Notes under the pieces: generated by a model
Told to the model about the DNA's origin: nothing
What the model saw: the letters and a program-made list of their open reading frames with translations, nothing else
Database searches by the model: none
Position numbers and translations under genes: made by a program
NCBI GenBank assembly: GCA_013396655.1
Contig: WBMV01000128.1
Span: 1,178,001-1,242,000 of the forward strand
Origin: Campylorhamphus procurvoides
Lineage: Eukaryota; Chordata; Aves; Passeriformes; Dendrocolaptidae
DNA length: 64,000 bases
Direction: 5' to 3'
Shown here: positions 48,701 to 61,409 of the stretch, one piece after another
Layout of the letters: every line of letters begins with the position of its first letter
Position numbering within the stretch: the stretch's first letter is position 1

Positions 48701-51700
48701 TTATTTAGCCTTGCCATAAGAAGTGCTCTTTTTTGTCACCTGAAATAATCTGGTTTTAGAGATTGAGTAGCATCCTGCTTTCATTCACTAGATTAAATTG
48801 TCATCCTGTATCAAAAAATGTCGCTGTGTAGCAACTCTGAAACCATGATAAAATAATGCATTAACCTTCTCTTTGTCAAAATAAAAAGATTGAGCTTCTT
48901 CACTTCTCCTGACAGGCAGCATGTCCAGACCTTTGACTGTGCTGGAAGGATTTCACAGGTGTTTAAAACATCAGCATCAGCATCACAACTGGACTCAGAG
49001 CCCAGCAGCAGTTTCACCAGTACAAAAGTCAAATCACACCTTATCTCCTACAGGATATTTCTTCATCATACATATACAGGTATCCCCTGGTTTCCTTAGT
49101 CCCACACTGGACACAGGGAGGTTTCCAGAGTTTTCTGAAGGCACAGTGGTTATGTGCCACCAGTTAGAGGTGGCAGCTGTGGAAGACAAAAGCCTGAAAC
49201 ACCGGAGTTAAAAGTATCACAAGGCACCCTGGTATCTTAAGTGAACATTCTCATATGGAAGACCACATTGTGGAGTCAAATACCTGAGCTAGCTTTTAAA
49301 AACTTCACTATGACAGCACTGAGCTCTATAAAGCTAAATTTATTTTGTTTTTTGGCAGTCTACAGCATAGACATACTGGGTAAGGTTCATCTGGCCAAGT
49401 GTAGGCATACACATCTGAGCCAGACACCCTTGGCTCCTATATGGACATCTTCTCTGAGAGTAGGTGTTTGAAATAGATTATATGAGTCACCCCCTAAAAG
49501 AGCCTGCTTTTCTCCATGGATCACACAGGAAAGCTAGAATAGCTCAGAGGTAGGCATCTCCAGGCTGTAGTAAAGTTTGCCAAATTGAATCCCACCTCTT
49601 CTGAGGAGAGAGGACAGAGTCTTGAAAAAACACATCAGAAATTTTCAGAATTTTCAGTCCTGTTTTTGCCTCTTCTTCCCCCTTCCATCATGCTTGGTAT
49701 GAAAACATTGTGAGTTTAAGGGAGAATTGAAGAGTTTGGGCAAATTTTTTCACTCAAAATGAACCTTTTCAAGTACTGTATGAGACTACTGGTACTGCTT
49801 CACTTCAAACCTGGATGTATTAAGAGCTTCAGATGAATTTGCTTTTTTTTAAAGAATCTCTAGTGAAAACTTACACTTTAGAAGTAACTTTCCACCTTGT
49901 CTAAAACTAACAGCCTTTTGTTGTTTCAATATTTTAGTAGTTTCTTCCCTTCTCTCTCTATAATCTCAGATAGGTCTGGCAAAAAGTGAATGAACACTTC
50001 AGTGTTTGCAGTGTGACGCTAATGTATGTCAGAGCACTGCTCCAATTTCACCTTGGTTATTCTGGGGACTTTTCTGTTTCTCATTTGATTTGGGCAAGCA
50101 ATAACAGTTATGTACAACATGTTCCTTAGGAACTACATACTAGATACTGTGTGAATTCAATAACCACTACTGCAGTTGATTTTAATTTTTTCCATAGACA
50201 TTAATAATTAGAGTGCACATTTCACTAGTATTGGGGGGGGTGACAAAAAAAAAAAAGGAAAAATTTAAAAAAATCCAAATCGAGATAACAAAATAGTTCT
50301 TTCTGCTTACAACCTGTCCAGTCTCATACTGACAAAATGGGCATGGTGTGTAAATGGTACCCACAACCTGAGATCCCAAAGGGTCCGTGCACCTTCTTCA
50401 TTTCATTGATTTATATTATGAGAACAAAGTGATTTGGCATGTAGAGTCTCTGGTGCCTGAACACAGGGTGTTTCAAGATTTAGTTCAAGAGATTTTGAAT
50501 TAGGCCCTCTGCTACATGCTACTTCAATAGAAATAGAAGAAATTAAGTCCTTGTTTTTATTTTTTCTTCCTTTTAGATAGCAAAAATTAGTATTTTATAT
50601 AAAAACCTTGTTACTTTAATGCTTCTTCTGTGCTGTTCTCTAGCCCTTTTGGGATGCAGTAGTTTGAGAGAATCAAGAAGATGCAAGCACAGAAATGTCA
50701 TTCATTTGCCAATATCAATTAGCCAATGTGCTCCTGACCTTACAAGCTGTGCTGAATGAATGGGTTCAAATGGACTCACAGTGTTGCTGTTGTCCTTTTT
50801 TAGGTTATTCCCACCCATTAATTTTCCATGTGCAAAGTTTTCTCTTACAGGCCTATAAACCATGTGCATTTGAAAGTAACATTTTATCCTGTACTACAAC
50901 AGAATTTCCCTTTTCCCCTCTTTGAAAAAGACAACAAAAGATGTTACTGTTTAAAATGGTGACTGAAAACACAAGAAACTCAATATCGCTCTAAAGCAAG
51001 TTAAAGTTTTGCCATTGAACTGGGATGGAACGTTATGGGTCAAATTTCCATTAACTTTGGAGTACATTTAATCTGAAGTTTTGGGTGTTATTTTGGTCCT
51101 TCTCAGCAGCTTTTTTAAGTTTCAGCAGTGGAAAAGGTTAGCGTGCAAAGGCTGAAAAGTGTAGTATTTCTAAGTACACTAAATGAAGTGCATCTTTCAC
51201 ATCTTGCTATAAAATTAATTATGCCAGAGAGAAAGGAAACTTGTGTTATACAAGCTCTCAAAGATTTTTCCATGACGAAAATTCATCCCCACAATCCATA
51301 CAGATATGATATGAAATTGTATTGTTACAAAGGTCTTCTTTTCAGAATTTATGATGAATGTAAATTTGAATTCCACACTGCAAGATAATGCTGAATGCCT
51401 AAAAGATAAATTATGGTAAGGAAGACTTCAAATAGAAACAACTATCAAGCATTTAAGAAACAAGATTCCATAAACAGTGCCATATTATAAGCATCCAACT
51501 TGTGTCACCGAGGGCACTTTTATTTAATAACAGTATATGCTGCAGGATCATCTAAAGATAAAAAAGAATCCCATTTTTAGTCACAAACCAAACAGATCTT
51601 TGAATCAGACATGTATCCCCATGTATTTACATGAGTTTAAAAGGACATTAAAGTCTTATCTAAAAACACAATTGTTTGGCTATGAAGAACGACCTATATC

Positions 51701-54700
51701 ATTGACTTGTGAAATTGTCAAACTTTTTGTGAGTGATATTTGAGTTTCCTCAGTCATTCTGTGATTCTGTCATTACTCCATAAGCAGAGAGCAGGTTTTA
51801 ACTTTTTGATCATGCAACCGCACTGGTTGGCTGACACATTTATGCAGTGAATAGGTAAAATTCTATGGCACTGGGCCTCACTGTGGTACAAGGAATGTGT
51901 AATCTCTTTTGTTCTCATGATTTAATTCTTCTTTTTTAATAGACCTGTACTGTAGCCACATTAATTAAAATGAAAGTGACTACTTATAGTAATAATACTA
52001 ATTTTTCCATGTGTATATTAACAGTACAAGCAGCACCTGTGCCCTGGTGTACAGCACACTGTAAATTGAGCTTGATTCTTGCAGATCTTATTGCATCACA
52101 ACACTTCTCTTGCTCCCAGACAGACAACTAGTGTTACAGCACAAGTTTGTTTCAGAATCGGCACTAACTTGTACCCTGGTTTTATAAATTACAAAGCTTA
52201 AGTATTTTCACTTCACTGCCAGATTTTCTCTCCCCTTGACACTAGCTGACTCTTCAAAGTACTGCCTGACAAGGAGACAGAACAACAGGCATCCTGCTCG
52301 GAAACAGCAGCACCCCTCTGACATACATCTGCCAGAAGCTTCTTCTAGCAATCATTATGGAAGGAGAAGACCAGTAGTTACAGACCACCATTGTTGTAAA
52401 AAATCTAATTTGATTTTATGTAAGAGCTTGTTCTGGCGATGCTGAATAATCTGTAGCCCTGTGTGCTGTCACACATGCTCTACCCCTCACCAGACATGGT
52501 TCTGCAGCTCAGGGTCTGTGGAGAGGGGCAGGCAAGCAAGCAGAGAACAGAAGTTGCTGCAAAAAATTGAAAAAAAGACAAACCAGTAGCACAAGGCATC
52601 CAGCTGAGCAGAGAAGAGATCACGTAATGGACTCCTCTACTTAGCAAAAATGTTTCTTTGTAAAGTCACAGCTCACCCCAACTACCAACAGATGTGGAAA
52701 AAAAAAAAAGAAAAAAAAAGGAAAAAAACCCAACCAAACAGCAACAAAAACAAAACAAAATGAAACCAACAACAACCAAGGAAACAAACATAAAGAAACC
52801 AAACCCAAACAATAAAAAAACAACAACCAATAAAATAAAAAGAGGTAAAATGCATGCATGTAGTACTGAATATTCAATAGCAGCTTTAAACGAAGTAATT
52901 AAATGCCCTATAATGAATCAATGACCATAACATGAACACAGGTCTGCCTCTCATGTGCTACGTGGTATATATTTCCAAAAGGAAATTCATAAGGACCCAC
53001 TTCTGCCTCAGCAAGGAAAGGGTAATAGAAGGAAAGAGATGAGGTTCTCATGCAAGAAGCTAAGGCTGACCGTTTAGTCCTGCTATTTCCTTTGCTCTCA
53101 AGCACACCTGAAGCACACGGCTACTGTACACACCAGGTTAAGTGAGCTATGCAAGGTTCTTGCTGCTGTAGAGTTGTTAAAGACCTTCACTAAGCTGAAG
53201 CATTTGGCAAGTTGTTGCAGTGATCCTGCACAATGCCTGTGTGTTTCTCAAAGTCCTTTTCCAAGTCTCTGCATGATTTAACTGAGAGCCAATATTCTAT
53301 TTCCACAATATTTTAAGTTAACAACAAAAAATTCTGGACATATCTTATTACCCTGCTCATCTTTTCCCCCAGGGCTTCTCTGCTGCCTCTGACAGCTTTC
53401 TGATTGCAGTCTCTCCTCGCCCAGCAATGCCACAAGTTTCATCATCCAAATTACTGTACTTTAAGTCCCCTGCAGTAACTGTGTTTATTTCCAATATGCC
53501 AACAGGAAGACCCCCATCAAGATGAGTCATTCTTATTTCCAAGGGTGTTGTGCTGAGGCCACTCAGAGGAAGATGCAGCAGCAGCTGCTTTGTATTAAGC
53601 TTAGTGGGGGAAAAAAAGCACAAGGCCCTGCTTTCAGCTAAATTTCTTTTCAACAAGACAGACTTTTTTCCAGAAACCATGAAAATTACAAACACTCTTA
53701 ACAAAAACCCTGTTGGAAGCACCAGAGTCCTGAAAACCCCTGGAATTGTGCCATGATGTGTGGAAATGGGAACTGGCTATTTTGAACTTGCCACCGTCTG
53801 GACAGAAAGTGATGCTTTGCTGTGAACTGTTCAGCCTCTGAACTGTTCATTCATGCGTTGCTTTTTGGCAGCATTCCCCATTTCCACAGAATCACTGGCA
53901 GCAGCCTCACTAGAGAGCAGGTAAGCCTGACCCTGCAACTATCTACCACTTCTTAAAAACCACAAACAGGTTATTAACTGTCCCATAGTAGTGATTATTC
54001 AGAGCTCATTTAGGATGGTGTAACTGCCATGAAATCTCACACCTACAGATGCTCTGAAGATTCAAAGGCATCCTTGCTTTCCACTCAAAGGAGAATAAGG
54101 AAAGCCTTTCACCAGGTTACCGCGGTAGCACAGAGAGAGCCAGCTTCTGCAGACCTTCAAACGACAGAGCTAGAAATTGGGTCAAGATGTAGCAAGAACC
54201 TGAAAAGTTTGGGTTTTAAATCAGATGGGTTTTCAGCTCTAATTCTGCTATCTTTGAACAAAATCCTTGCATAATACACAGATAACACAGACTAGTCACT
54301 GAACTATAGTATCACTCACTCTTCGGCTCCAGGGAGGTAGTTAAACACCCCTGTGTATCAACATAGGAACCCCACATTCCCAAAACTTTGAACAACACCA
54401 CATTTGTTACTATATGCATGCGTGTTTAGGTATAATGTGGCTTTCTGAGGCTACTGCAATTTGTCAGTGATATATGAAATGAGGAACCATGGCCAGGGCA
54501 CAGAAAAACAAAAGCAACACAACCCAACAAGTAAAGTGAATTTTCAAAGTGCTGCTTAAACTCTTGTTCTATGAACAGTGGGACAGCCAAGGACAGAGAG
54601 CAAAAGATACAATTTCAGAGAAATGGGGGAGAAACATCTTCTGTTAGAGTCCATCACATTTATAATTTTGAAAGCTGTCATTTTAATTGCAGATATTTGT

Positions 54701-57700
54701 TCTTCCTAGTTACTTTTCTTTTCCCAATTGGATTTAAAACGGTGCCTGAGAGGCTGTTCGGAAGATTAGGGATTTCTTTGTTTTTCGCTCTTAATGTTCT
54801 TGCTGAATTTATTTATATCTTGGCTGGTTATTAGAACTTGTTCCATATGGTAATCTGGCAATGCCAAGCCAAGGATTTAAAATTAAAAAATAGACTATTT
54901 CAGCATGAATGTATACTTTTGTGACTTGGAAATTCACTCAAAAATATTGGGACACAATTTAACCCAGCTTTCCAGGGGAGAAGTGGGAAGGAAAGTAGCC
55001 AGAGAGTAAATAGGAGACTATATGAAAGTAGAATTTTTTTTTCATGTTGTTGGAAAGTGGCCCAAAAGCTCATTGTGTTGAAGCCTGCTTCAACAAGAGA
55101 AAAGAAGACAGCTTTTCTGGATTAGAAGGTTTTCCAGTCTTCTGCTTCTGTAGGAAATGCAGCCATGAACCCCTGGGAGGAGAGCAAAAAGAAAACAATC
55201 CAGGAAGAAAACAATTTGGACCCAAACTAGAAGACAAACTAGATACATGCCTGTACAACTGGAACACAATATACTAATAAATTACATGTTTTGGTTTTTC
55301 AGCAGATATAGAGAAAGGGCTGTTCTGTAATGCCAAGAGAACAGTAAGAAATAAGAAATTATGTATATCTAGACTAGCTTGAAAACTATGCTTTGATGTT
55401 CCAAAGGAAGTAGTAATACCACAAGACAGAGTTTTGATCCCTGCTTCAAAGGTGTCTGGACTAGAGTTGACCAAAAATCTCAGATTCACACTGGATGAGG
55501 GAGCTTTGGCTAGAAAAGATAATTTCCTGCTTTGTAACTGGTTTGTATAGAGAGTTTGGTTTGCAACCCACCTTCAGCATAAATTTAAAAAGAGGAAACA
55601 CACAAACAAAGCGTACCAAAACAGAAAACAGATTTGCAAGTCCCACATGCTTTTGAACAAGTGTGTCACAACTTCCCCAGAGTGTTCAAAACAGAATGGC
55701 AGCAGCACTGTAAAAGTATATCCCACAGACAGCATCAGCAAGGGAAAATTGCATTTTTATTACCAATAAAGTAAAAAGTCTGAGTTTACAGAAGTACTTT
55801 TCCCAGAGATATATTATTAGAAAAACTAATTTAAAGTGAAGACAACATACTCTATTCTTTCAATTCTAAGAATGAAAACACGTATGTAGAACAGAAAAGA
55901 CTGATCAGTATAATCTTTGCCAAAATCTGACCAAAACTGTGCAGTATCTTGCCAATGTTATCACTAGCAGTAAGTTCCATTTAACATTCAAGCAAGACTC
56001 ATTTCAGCCATTAGGTTTGCATTTTTGATTTCAGGGTCTTTTATAATAAAAATCCATAGAAATCAGGTGTACAGTTGATTTTGTTTCTATCTTGGCCAGT
56101 GTGCAAAATACAGTTGGTACCATCAGCCAAAAAATACAAGTACTAGTGTACTGATAAGCAAATCAAACTTTGGTTCTCTTTTCCCCTCCTTACACTTAAC
56201 GAACAAAGGAGTTTGTTATGAGACAAGTCCTAAGAGGAGTGCTGATGCATAATGCTCTCAGTTTCAAGACTTTTAAAAGACATTCAGCTATTGTGTTAGA
56301 CTGAGTTTTGAACAAAGGCCATGATTTGTGATCTTTTACAGAAGTCTGTGAGAGCTTGTTGGCTTTTGGAGCCCAGGAAGCAACCAGAAGTGCTCCAAGG
56401 AAGGAGCCCTGACACGCAGCAATGGGACATCATCTATATTGGCTATTGGGTTGCTGCTATCCATGAGACACAGCCAAGGGTCCCCAGGTCCACCAGAGAG
56501 GTGGGGATCTGTCCCAGTCTCCGGAGATCCCCTCTGAACCAAGCACCAAGGGTGTGCTCATCTTCCCTGCCTGACACACAGGAAGTGGCACAGCACACAT
56601 TGAGGAACAGCGCTTTGGTGGATCAAATCACCATCTCACCACTTGTCTGCACCTACACAACGACAGAGCCCTGAGCTGTACTGTATATCCCCAGCAGCCA
56701 GTCCACCAAGAGCACATCCATCACTCTCCAGGGAATCAAAGACACGAGTGCAGGAAGGTACAGAAATGTTAGGCTGCTCTTGGACAGCAAGAAGCCCTGC
56801 TGTAGGCAATGGCATAATCTCAAGCAGTGGTTTAAAACCAGCTCAATACACATGAATAGAAAGCAGACAATATATCAATAAAACCATACTGGACCTTACC
56901 AGTGCTCAGCCAAATTTGATACTCCATATGTGAGGGGAGAAGAAGTCCTCTGCACTTCCCCTACCACTTCGAAACCCATGTGATTTTCATGCCACACTAA
57001 CTCGTCCAATAGTTTATTCAGCAACATATCTTAACTGCCATTAATGTTGCACCAATTAAAAAGAAAATCCCTTGCTTGTATGAAAATATATCTTTATATT
57101 TACAATAGTTGGTACTTGAATACTGCACTGCAAACCAAGGGACAATGAGTTTAACAATTACAGGTTTGTTTCTTGCAGCAATTGCAGGTAAATGATCCTT
57201 TCCTGTTCTAGTCTTTCCTGCTGAGGCAAAACTGAGAAGTGTTCTAGCAGACGCTAGACGTCCCCCTAGGGACGCAAACTCTCAGATAGGATTCCTCTTT
57301 TCTCTGCCCTAAACAATGGGAAGGTCAGGGCCAGAGGTTGTTGCAGCATAGAAAGGACAGCAAACTAAATTCTAATATTTCCTTGTTTCCCCCACGTGAA
57401 ATTTCTTTCTGAGACATACTTTCACACGTTTTATAAAAATCTCAAGGTTTAAGACATTGTAACATCATGACAGGGAATAATAGCACATCTGTGAAAATTC
57501 AAGTTTTGTATAAGTATATGCTGCATTTTCTTATTTCTTTCCTGATCCTGTAGAAGTCAGTATCTAGTGCTTGCCATCTCATGTATGCACCAGTTTTCCA
57601 TTTGCACATCCTTTTACAGTGGATGCAACACTAACAGTGTTCTTATCCCTTCCAACAGAGTGCATTGCAGCAATAAGAATACTTCAGGCAAAATAGGATT

Positions 57701-58784
57701 ATCATAGTCTACATCCACAGCACAGGGCATGTAAGGTCAAAAGTTTCCCTTGATTATGGATACCCCAGTTGAGATACCACCCACCTCATTTTTTGCGACT
57801 ACTTAGCATTCTCTCTGCTATTTTGCTGACAGCAAAAACTTTATGTGCTGTAGTTATGGCCATAAGCACTCTGTATTTTCTAAAATCAGATCCCAAGAAC
57901 ATTTAGTCTAACAAAAAAAATAACAGCAAGCTTGAGTTGATGGGAGTGTGGTTAGTGGGTGTACTGGCATTATAAGAGAACTCAGAAGCACCAGCAGAGG
58001 GATTGCCAAGATCTCCTTAAGGCTGCTCACCTCCTCCAGGAGGAAACCACTCTTCCCCTCCTCCTCCAGTCCTCTGTAACATTCACACTACCCAGACCCC
58101 AAAAAAGACACACTTTGGTGTCAGGACCACCCCTCCAACCAACCATTACTCAACACAACTCACAAATAAGCACAGTTTACCTACAGACTGTGCTGCCATG
58201 ATGCCTTGACGTGCATTGCTGAAGATGGATTTACATTATTTCCCATTCACACCTGTAGACATGGAGGTCTCCTTCCCACAATAGATGCAGTGCCAGGATG
58301 AGACCTATAGTGTATACTGTGGACTCTGCTCAAGCACCTACGTGATTCTCTCAAGTAGGAGCACAGAGCTTTTTCCCACCAGCTGACAAAGGATGATAAA
58401 TTGGGAATGAGAACGGCTCCTTCCTATTCATCTGCACGCAGCCCATCAAAGCCATGACCAAGGAGGTCTGTGGGACAGCAGTGCCTTCCTTCCTGCCACA
58501 GAAAAACAGGAAGGACCTTTGAACTTCGTTAAGGATCAGTGAAGAAAAAGGGAAGAGGCTCAGATATAACCCAGTCTATGAAATAAAAAGTATTCAGGAT
58601 GAGAGGTGTGGGACACAAAGCAACCACTGCCCATAGCTAGGTGCTGTCTGGGGAAAAGGACAGAGAGGAATTTGTTATATTACCCCATGACTTATCTGAG
58701 CTGAGGGAAATGCAGGGACACTTGGACTTCATTACCAGAGAAAATGCATAGCTCCTACAGTGTTCACAGCACACCCCTGAGAGA
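45751..58784. other. Long gene-free stretch
   Basis: About 13 kb without a supported gene or recognised interspersed repeat. Short simple-sequence spots include a G8/A12 run near 50233-50261 and the A-rich tract listed at 52697-52845. A short ATTCTGTGATTCTGT string at 51758-51772 resembles a CR1 tail but has no CR1 body next to it. GC-richer patches at 56320-56860 and 57960-58640 contain no domain I recognise. The region 58560-58784 may be the decayed start of the CR1 that follows. Confidence 0.55.
52697..52845. repeat. A-rich low-complexity tract (AAAC/CAAC units)
   Basis: About 150 bp of A-runs with isolated C or G (A11, GAAAAAAAAAGG, then CAACAAAAACAAAACAAAA-type units). This is the longest simple-sequence tract in the window. 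It causes spurious lysine- and asparagine-rich open frames on plus and phenylalanine-rich ones on minus. Confidence 0.92.
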
Positions 58785-60948
58785 CACAACTCAAGTCTGG
58801 ACATGATGAGAGCAGACTTCAGGCTGCTCAGGGAATTAGTAAATAAGGTCACCTGGGAAAATGTTTTGCAGGTGCTTTATCAGTGCTGGTCATTTTTCAA
58901 ACATCACCTCCTAAGGGCACAGGAGCAGCAATTCCCAAATGCTGGAAGTCAAACAGGCAAGAAAGAAGGCCATCTTGGTTGAACAGGAATCTTCTCTTGG
59001 AGATAAGGCAAAAAAGGAAGGTGAATGCCCAGTGGAAGCAAGGTCAAATGACATGGGAAGAATACAGAGACTCTGCTTGCCACTGTAGGTAGAAAATTTG
59101 TTTGGCCAAAGCTCGGCTGGGGTTGAAGCTGGGGGACAATAAAGAATTTCTTCAAATATATTAGTGACAATAGACAGTATAGAAATATCACCGGCCCATT
59201 ACACAGTGAGGATGGTCATCTCACAAACAGGGAAAGAGACAAGGCAGAGGCATTTAATGTTTTCTTTGCCCCTGTATTCAACATGGATGACGGACCAAGG
59301 TGGTCTCAGTGCCCTGACCTGGAGGACCTTGACTGTGAGAATGATCAACACCCAGTTGGCCCTGAAATTCTGCGGGATCTATTGCTCCAACTGGATCGCT
59401 ACAAATCTATGGGGCCTCATGGGATTCATCCTGGAATCCTCAAAAAGCTGCTGATGTCATCAAAGAACCTCTCTCGATGATTCTTCAGAGGTCTTGGGAA
59501 TCCAGAGAGGTCCCAGCTGAATGGAAGCCGGCAAATGTCCCAGTTTTCAAGAAGGGCAAGAAGGAGGACTCTGGAAACTAAAGGCCCTGCAGTCTCACTT
59601 CAGTGCCTGGTAAAGTTATGGAGAAAACTATTCTGGGAAGAGTTGAAAAACACCTGAAGGACAACACAGTCATAAGTCACAGCCCGCCTGGCTTCATGAG
59701 AGGAAAGTCCTGCTTATCAAATCTGATTTCCTTTTATGACAAAGCAACCCACCTATCTGATCAAGAGAAGCCAGTTAACGTAATCTTTTTGGATTTCAGT
59801 AAAGCTTCGATACTTGTAAAGCTTGTCTCTCACTGGATCCTTCTGAACAAACTGTCCAGCACACAGCTGGATGAACACAGCAGGCAGTGAGGGAGCAATT
59901 GGCTCAGGGATCGAGCACAGAGGGTAACAGTGAATGGGCTGACATCAGACTGGTGACCTGTCACTAGTGGGGTTCCACTGGGCTCCATCTTAGGCCCTGT
60001 GCTTTTCAGCATCTTCATAAACAACTTGGATACAGGACTGGAAGGGATACTAAGTAAGTTTGCACATGACACAAAACTCAGAGGAGCTGTTGACTCCCTC
60101 AGAGGCAGCGAGGTCCTGCAGAGAGACCTCAACAAATTAGAGGACTGGGCAATCACAAACCACAAGTTCAACAAGGGGAAGTGCCAAATTCTGCATCTGG
60201 AATGGGACAACCCTGGATGTACAGACAGACTGGGGATAGAGATGCTGGAAAGCAGTGCCACAAAAAGGGATCTGGAGGTCCTGGTTGATGGTAAGCTGAA
60301 CATGAGTCAGCAGTGCCCTGGCAGCCAGGAGGGCCAACCCTGTCCTGGGGGGCATCAGGCAAAGTATTGCCAGCCAGTCGAGGGAGGGGATTGTCCTGCT
60401 CTGCTCTGCACTGGGGCAGCCTCACCTTGAATACTGTGTGCAGTTTTGGGCACTACAATGTAAGAATGATATTGAGCTATTGGAGAGTGTCCAAAGTAGT
60501 ACCATGAGGATGGTGAAAGGCCTTGAGGAGAAGCCATATGAGGAGCAGCTGAGGGCACTTGGGTCTTTTGAGCCTGGAGAAGAGGAGACTGAGGGGAGAC
60601 CTCGCTGCAGGTACAACTTCTTTGTGAGAGGAAGAGGAGGGGTAGACACTGATCTCTTCCCTGTAGTGACCAGTGACAGGACTTGAGGAAATGGCATGAA
60701 GTTGTGACAGGGGAGGCTTAGGTTGGATATTAGAAATAGGTTCCTCACCCAGTGGGTGTTTGGGCACTGGAACAGGCTCCCCAGGGCAGTGATCACAGCA
60801 CGAAGCCTGCTAGAGTTCAAGAAGTGTTTGGATGATACTCTCAGGCACATGGTGTGATTCTTGTGGATGGTTCTGTGCAGGGCTAAGTGTTGGATTCAGA
60901 GATCCTTGTGTTTCCCTTCCAACTCAGCATATTCTGTGATTCTGTGAA
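58785..60948 (+). mobile_element. 5'-truncated CR1 LINE with degraded reverse transcriptase
   Basis: This is the largest element in the window. It encodes, in order, remnants of CR1 ORF2. The post-endonuclease linker lies at 58800-59280 (MRADFRLLREL, KRKVNAQWKQGQMTWEEYRD, EDGHLTNRERDKAEAFNVFF). The reverse transcriptase lies at 59280-60300: LQLDRYKSMGPHGIHPGIL, SVPGKVMEKTILG, FMRGKSCLSNLISFYDKATH, VIFLDFSKA, VTSGVPLGSILGPVLFSIFI, KFAHDTKL. The ORF2 C-terminus runs to a natural stop at 60855-60857. A 3' UTR of about 90 bp ends in the ATTCTGTGATTCTGTGAA tail at 60931-60948. The ORF1 and endonuclease regions are missing. The element reads in several frames, with frameshifts at about 59808 and 60313 and stops near 59478, 59580, 59890, 59958, 60684 and 60706. 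It cannot encode an active protein. CR1 normally makes no clear target-site duplication, and none is seen. Confidence 0.97.
60059..60070 (+). other. Mutated reverse transcriptase catalytic motif (FADD to FAHD)
   Basis: The four codons read Phe-Ala-His-Asp where CR1 and other non-LTR retrotransposons have FADD or YADD. The first of the two metal-binding aspartates has become histidine (GAT or GAC to CAT). This alone would inactivate polymerase activity, independently of the frameshifts elsewhere in the element. Confidence 0.9.
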
Positions 60949-61360
60949 CTCTGCCTTTCTGTGGCCTGCATATGAATGAATTACAGGAAAAATTATATGC
61001 TGCTCAGTCTTGTTCACTACTCCACAGGTACTAAAACCTTGCTGCCTGGCTTGGAAAAGGAGATGCAGTGCAGCCCTCCTCTGTGCCTGCCCCAGCTCCC
61101 CTCACTCCTCTCTGGGAAAAACCCTGCCAGCAACCCCAGAAGCCCAGAGAAAACACTTTCAAAAACACCAGCTGAAAGCATCTACATGCCAGGTACAACC
61201 TGCTGCCTGCTGCTTTTGTCATGACTCCTCTGCTTTGGAAGGGCTTAGCCTTCCCATGCTGCAGAAACCAGTTGATGAGGGGGGAGGATATAAACTGGTA
61301 AATGAGTGGACAAGATGGACATCAACTGCTCAAAGCCATAGCTTCCATATGCTAACACAG

Positions 61361-61409
61361 GGAAAGAAAGAAGGAAAAAAAAAAAAAGAAAAAAAAAGAA
61401 AAGGGAAAG
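61361..61409. repeat. A/G-rich simple repeat
   Basis: GGAAAGAAAGAAGG followed by A-runs with single G. It explains the lysine-rich segment in the overlapping 195-codon open frame. Confidence 0.9.

Noticed and set aside
51758..51772. ATTCTGTGATTCTGT string like a CR1 tail
   Set aside because: The adjoining sequence shows no CR1 body or GTCCCTTCC block, so a chance octamer repeat cannot be excluded.
56321..56674. 117-codon plus-strand frame in a GC-richer patch
   Set aside because: No recognisable domain, start context or splice signals. It could be an old repeat I do not recognise, but there is no positive evidence for a gene.
59830..60303. 157-codon minus-strand frame, and 60422-60850 with 142 codons
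   Set aside because: Both are antisense shadows of the CR1 reverse transcriptase and ORF2 end that read on plus.
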